DNA of 64,000 nt. Origin: Fennellomyces sp. T-0311. Its lineage: Eukaryota; Mucoromycota; Mucoromycetes; Mucorales; Lichtheimiaceae. Location of the stretch: contig JALLLT010000026.1 in the NCBI GenBank assembly GCA_025266875.1, positions 372,001 through 436,000 on the forward strand. Reading direction: 5' to 3'. A model generated the notes under the pieces. That model saw only the letters and a list, made by a program, of their open reading frames with translations, had not been told where the DNA came from and ran no database searches. Positions 60,721-64,000 of this stretch are shown here, one piece after another; the first letter of the stretch is position 1, and the number at the start of each line of letters is the position of its first letter. The position numbers and the translations under genes are program-made.

Positions 60721-61186
60721 GGTTACAGTTAATGCAAGTGGAACTGGATAATGTATCACAAGTGATGGTGTCTTTACTGGTAAGTGACTCTCGTATTTAT
60801 AGTGATGATGAACGGATCGTACCGGAACCAGATACTCTTTCACAGAAACCAATCGGTTGCATCGTGTCATCGTGGATAATTGTTACTGTTCATTATGTTT
60901 AACGAAGTGGATGGATGCACTCCTCTACAATAAATTCAAGTGGTTCCCATCAGTTTTTGCATTAGTTTAAGCCTGGATCAAACATTATGAAACCAGGTAC
61001 ACCAATCGGATGGATCATACCCTTTGTTTCAGTTATAGCAATGTGCGGTGAATGTTTATGCGGATTTTGACAGCGGATAAACTCGCAGGTCGTATCAAAC
61101 AGCAACAATACGTAACGATGTCAGTACTTTACAACATATTAATCTCACTCAATACCAATGTTACGCGCTCAAGCTACCAAACGCAT
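60721..61186. other. Non-coding part of the hAT element
   Basis: Promoter of the transposase and beyond. A block TTTCAGTTATAGCAAT at about 61026 recurs in altered form at about 61727 (TTTCAGCCATAGCAAT), upstream of each of the two hairpins described next. Confidence 0.4.
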
Positions 61187-61259
61187 AGAAGCCCATCACT
61201 ATATGCGCCTCGAGTACATATTGTACGTACCGATTTTGCACATATAGCGATGGGCTTCT
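61187..61259. repeat. Foldback hairpin 1
   Basis: A 73-base inverted repeat. Left arm AGAAGCCCATCACTATATG pairs with CATATAGCGATGGGCTTCT, 18 of 19 positions. The loop contains GAGTACATATTGTA, shared with hairpin 2. Confidence 0.8.
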
Positions 61260-61809
61260 GATTTTCAAAATAGCAAGGTAATGAGTGTGATATCAACCGC
61301 GACACTCCTTTTTAATCCCCAACTCAACAATCCCATTCAAAACAACATTAATTATGCGATGCTCCCAAAACTTCGTCATAATTATTAATAATCCTGCCAG
61401 TTCCCTCAACCAGCGACTCTTTGTTTCAGATAGTTCTGGTTTCTCGCAATCGCCGCCAGGAACAGGAATAGCAATCCGCACAACATTACAATCTCTACTC
61501 CCTGCCCCATTTGGTTCCTCACGTCAGTTTCTTCTGTTATGAATTCGGCATTAACGACATATAGCATTGCACCTTTTTCTATGTCTTATTGTTGATATGA
61601 CGCCGTCGCTATTGTGCTTTATGTAGACGTACTGAATTAGTACACAAACCAGAGCAGTTCGCACTTCACAAACTTATCAAACATATTGATATCAGAAACA
61701 CCAATTATGTCAACCTCGTTTATGTTTCAGCCATAGCAATACAAGGCAGCCATTTGCATTTTTCACTTATGATGCCATACATATGCACAGTCGTCTCGTA
61801 TAAACGCAA

Positions 61810-61886
61810 AAAAGGGCTCATCGCTGGCGCACGGTCGTCGAGTACACATTGTATCTCGATGCTCGCGCACCAACGATGAGCCCTTT
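61810..61886. repeat. Foldback hairpin 2
   Basis: A 77-base inverted repeat. Left arm AAAAGGGCTCATCGCTGGCG pairs with CGCACCAACGATGAGCCCTT and on, with two mismatched positions. The loop contains GAGTACACATTGTA, so it is a diverged relative of hairpin 1, about 620 bases away in the same orientation. Confidence 0.8.
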
Positions 61887-62437
61887 TCTGAAACTTTTCA
61901 TTCTTACACAAGATCAATAACTTGGTGACAGACCCTTAATTCCGCCAATTAATTAATCAGCCACAACGCTTTTGTTTCTTGCCGATACCAAGTGCATCGC
62001 CTTCAGCAATGCAGCCTCGACTTTTCAACCCCATTTACATCTCCATTTCAGTTACTAGCTTCTCATGATTATGACGTGCGACATTTGCAACAATAAATAA
62101 GACACATCTTTTTAACGTATGCTAATGCCTTAAAATTCTGCATTTGTTTCTAATTCATTCCATTTCACACCAACACATATCTGTTTCACACTGGCATATA
62201 TCCATTTTTCACCAATACCATGATTTTCATATTTGAGTGCTGTCCTGAAGAGCGTAATTCCCCAAAAAATTATTACTTTCGCTAATTGTACCAAGTCATT
62301 GCATCTATTCTTCTCGGGTCGGGTATCGGGTACGGGCCTTCGGGTCTTACGGGTCTTTTACGGGTACGGGTCGACTTCTTCAAAGCCGGGTACGGGTCAG
62401 CCGATACCCGACCCGATACCCGAAATGCGATACCCTA

Positions 62438-62895
62438 GCTATTACCCCCTAATATCTGACGTATATATAAAGCAGAATTCCTAGATACAGGAATCCTCAT
62501 CATTTATACTCTCATATAACCAGTTCCACCTTCGGGTCTCACTAGTAACACTGTCTGACTTACAGCAACGCACTCGATTGTAAGTATACTGTGGTCTGCA
62601 CTGTTACAGAGCCTTAGTTAATAGAGTTGCCCTACATGATCGGTAAAGCCAGATCAAGGTTGCATATGCAAGCAAATAAGGCAATTGATAACTGTATGAT
62701 TGTTGATGTTGCAATAACAACGGATATAAACAAGAACTAAGGAAAAGCATGTAACCATAAATGATGGTGTATGTCGGGAATACGACACCATCATCAACAA
62801 AATCATTATTGAATACAATGACCTCTTTAAGTATCTTGAGATAATTAAGGATAAAATTATAAACATTGCCTTTACTTAAAGCTCTAAACAGGTCA
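62438..62895. other. Spacer with an LTR-like promoter scrap
   Basis: A TATATATAAAG box at about 62461 followed by a pyrimidine-rich tract and GGGTCTCACTAG resembles the right part of the LTRs in this window. No boundaries could be set. Confidence 0.3.
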
Positions 62896-63212
62896 TGTGA
62901 TATTCAACAATTAGAAGAGGTAGATAAGTGACGAGACTCAAGTAATGACTGATTTATTTCTTATGTTGAATCATCACTTTAAATAATAAAAGCTTATTCT
63001 TGAGGGGTTAGATCATTAATATGGTTGTAAGGCACATGAACCACTATGGTAACTAGGGTTATGTGGGTTTCACTACAATGGGCAAGGTTTTTACGATAAA
63101 TGCATGCCAAGATAGAGATGTGGCTGTAAATCGGAAAATTAAAGTAACCCATTGTCAATAGACAAATAAGGGTAAATGATGCATGAGCCATAATTATGTT
63201 ATAGATACAACA
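62896..63212. repeat. Solo LTR, family C (copy 2)
   Basis: 317 bases, the same length and ends (TGTGATATTC...GATACAACA) as copy 1 at 55439-55755, with scattered substitutions. The flanks are GGTCA and GTATG, so no target duplication is left; recombination or decay at one edge is likely. Confidence 0.7.
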
Positions 63213-63218
63213 GTATGA

Positions 63219-63660
63219 TGTTCAACAATTAGAAGTATCCAACATGAACATAATCACTGATCAGTATAACCTAGATCAGTATCTCGGAACAGTTATCTCT
63301 CACTTTTCTTTTTGGTAAAACTCACTCATGCAGACATATCTTCCATATCCGGCATATTGTCATAGACGTTATCATGAACGCGTGTCAACAGCTATTACTT
63401 AGCTTATCATTATCCATTATGGACCGGCTCCATAACGATAGACATCACTTGTTTCGCAATAACACCCCAACATGACATACGTAATGGGTATACAGGTATA
63501 ATCATGATATGACCTTGGATAACATCGGTAATAGGAAGTCCCATCCATGATAAGCATTTAATATAAATAGAGCGAACTCTTCATCAATAAACTACAGTTT
63601 TCTGAGTCTCGTTGACTTCTATTGTCCCTTTTCGATACTCGCTACTTCGCTCTTATCTCA
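63219..63660 (+). repeat. Probable further LTR, boundaries uncertain
   Basis: Directly after copy 2 of family C a new stretch begins TGTTCAACAATTAGAAG, the same words as the start of that copy. It then contains TAATATAAATAGAG, TCAATAAA and TGAGTCTCGTTGACTT, in the same order as the LTR of family A/B (TAAATAGAG, CAATAAA, GGTCTCG). The right end may be near 63660. Confidence 0.45.
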
Positions 63661-64000
63661 GAATTGCCAAGCAAAACCCATTCCAGCAGTAAGAAGAATA
63701 CTGGGAACTCTATATAGCGAAGAGCGTTCCGTCAGTGGCAACCTTGTCTTAGATGTAGATGCTCATCATCATTACTGTCAAAATATACTACCAGTAGAGT
63801 TGTTTATAGTCTATGGTGCAATTAGGTTAACAGCGCACCTAGCTTCATAGTGCTGTCCGTTAGTGGCTCACTATGTACAATTTTCGTGAGGTCGAGTTTT
63901 CTGAGGGCACTCAGCCCTCCAGCAAAACGTAGAGCATATCTTGATATTCTCGATTCTGAAGGCTCGATCGGGTCATGTGTTGCCTGGAGACAACTAAAGT
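63661..64000. other. Window end, no feature assigned
   Basis: If the preceding stretch is a 5' LTR, this could be the start of a retrotransposon interior, but no gag or pol motif is visible in the 340 bases left. Confidence 0.25.

Larger units (their letters stand above)
58054..62437. mobile_element. hAT-family DNA transposon, about 4.4 kb
   Basis: The left end TAGGGTCTTGCAAAATACCC is matched by the inverted right end (reverse complement TAGGGTATCGCATTTCGGGT). Both subterminal regions are packed with GGGTACGGGT / ACCCGTACCC motifs. Inside lies a minus-strand hAT transposase gene (58426-60720). The right 1.7 kb is non-coding and holds two related hairpins. No 8-base target duplication is visible, so the right boundary is less certain than the left. 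Confidence 0.7.

Overview
The window reads as eukaryotic, and specifically fungal. Genes carry many short introns of about 45-75 nt with GT..AG ends and clear reading-phase continuity, TATA boxes sit upstream of several starts, and the gene set (Vac8, Vac1/Pep7, Opy2-like anchor, Mia40, Pex19 with a CaaX end, Ole1-type desaturase with a fused cytochrome b5, secreted GH5 mannanase, cytochrome P450) is a fungal one. An early-diverging lineage such as Mucoromycota is my best guess from the style of the genes; this is inference, since no rRNA or lineage marker is present.

Layout. 1-70: start of an aldo-keto reductase leaving the window on the minus strand. 1216-2376: Opy2-like membrane anchor. 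2377-9860: a 7.5 kb AT-rich stretch with no gene I can assign. 9861-10112: an 83-residue orphan with a good TATA box. 10398-12642: Vac1/Pep7-like double FYVE protein. 15312-17055: a seven-transmembrane receptor-like protein. 18.2-19.5 kb: coding-like islands of unknown identity, followed by a solo LTR. 21052-23340: Vac8. 25651-27158: SPX-RING ubiquitin ligase. 28530-29221: ribosomal protein L11 (uL5). 29905-31768: P450. 32.3-34.45 kb: unidentified minus-strand coding islands. 35611-36580: Rlp7. 36882-38644: GH5 mannanase, with a decayed 3' fragment of a paralogue 2.5 kb downstream and an unidentified minus-strand membrane-protein candidate between. 41589-42643: PAS-kinase-like protein kinase. 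43025-43608: Mia40. 47555-48698: Pex19. 49236-50663: delta-9 desaturase. 51121-53494: BCS1-like AAA ATPase with a long charged tail.

From about 54.9 kb to the end the window is a transposon-rich block: a gene fragment split by a 1.7 kb non-autonomous hAT element, a solo LTR nested in that element, a second solo LTR with a perfect target duplication, a tRNA-Ser(AGA) gene with a hairpin trailer, a 4.4 kb hAT element whose transposase has an in-frame stop, a pair of related foldback hairpins inside it, and further LTR copies.

The genes are not arranged as a pathway. Several serve membrane and organelle biology (Vac1 and Vac8 at the endosome/vacuole, Mia40 and the BCS1-like protein probably in mitochondria, Pex19 in peroxisome assembly, the desaturase in the ER), but this looks like ordinary dispersed gene order, not a cluster. 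The most unusual items are the 7TM receptor-like gene, the BCS1-like protein with its tail, the tRNA with a hairpin trailer, the paired foldback hairpins, and the host gene broken by layered transposon insertions.
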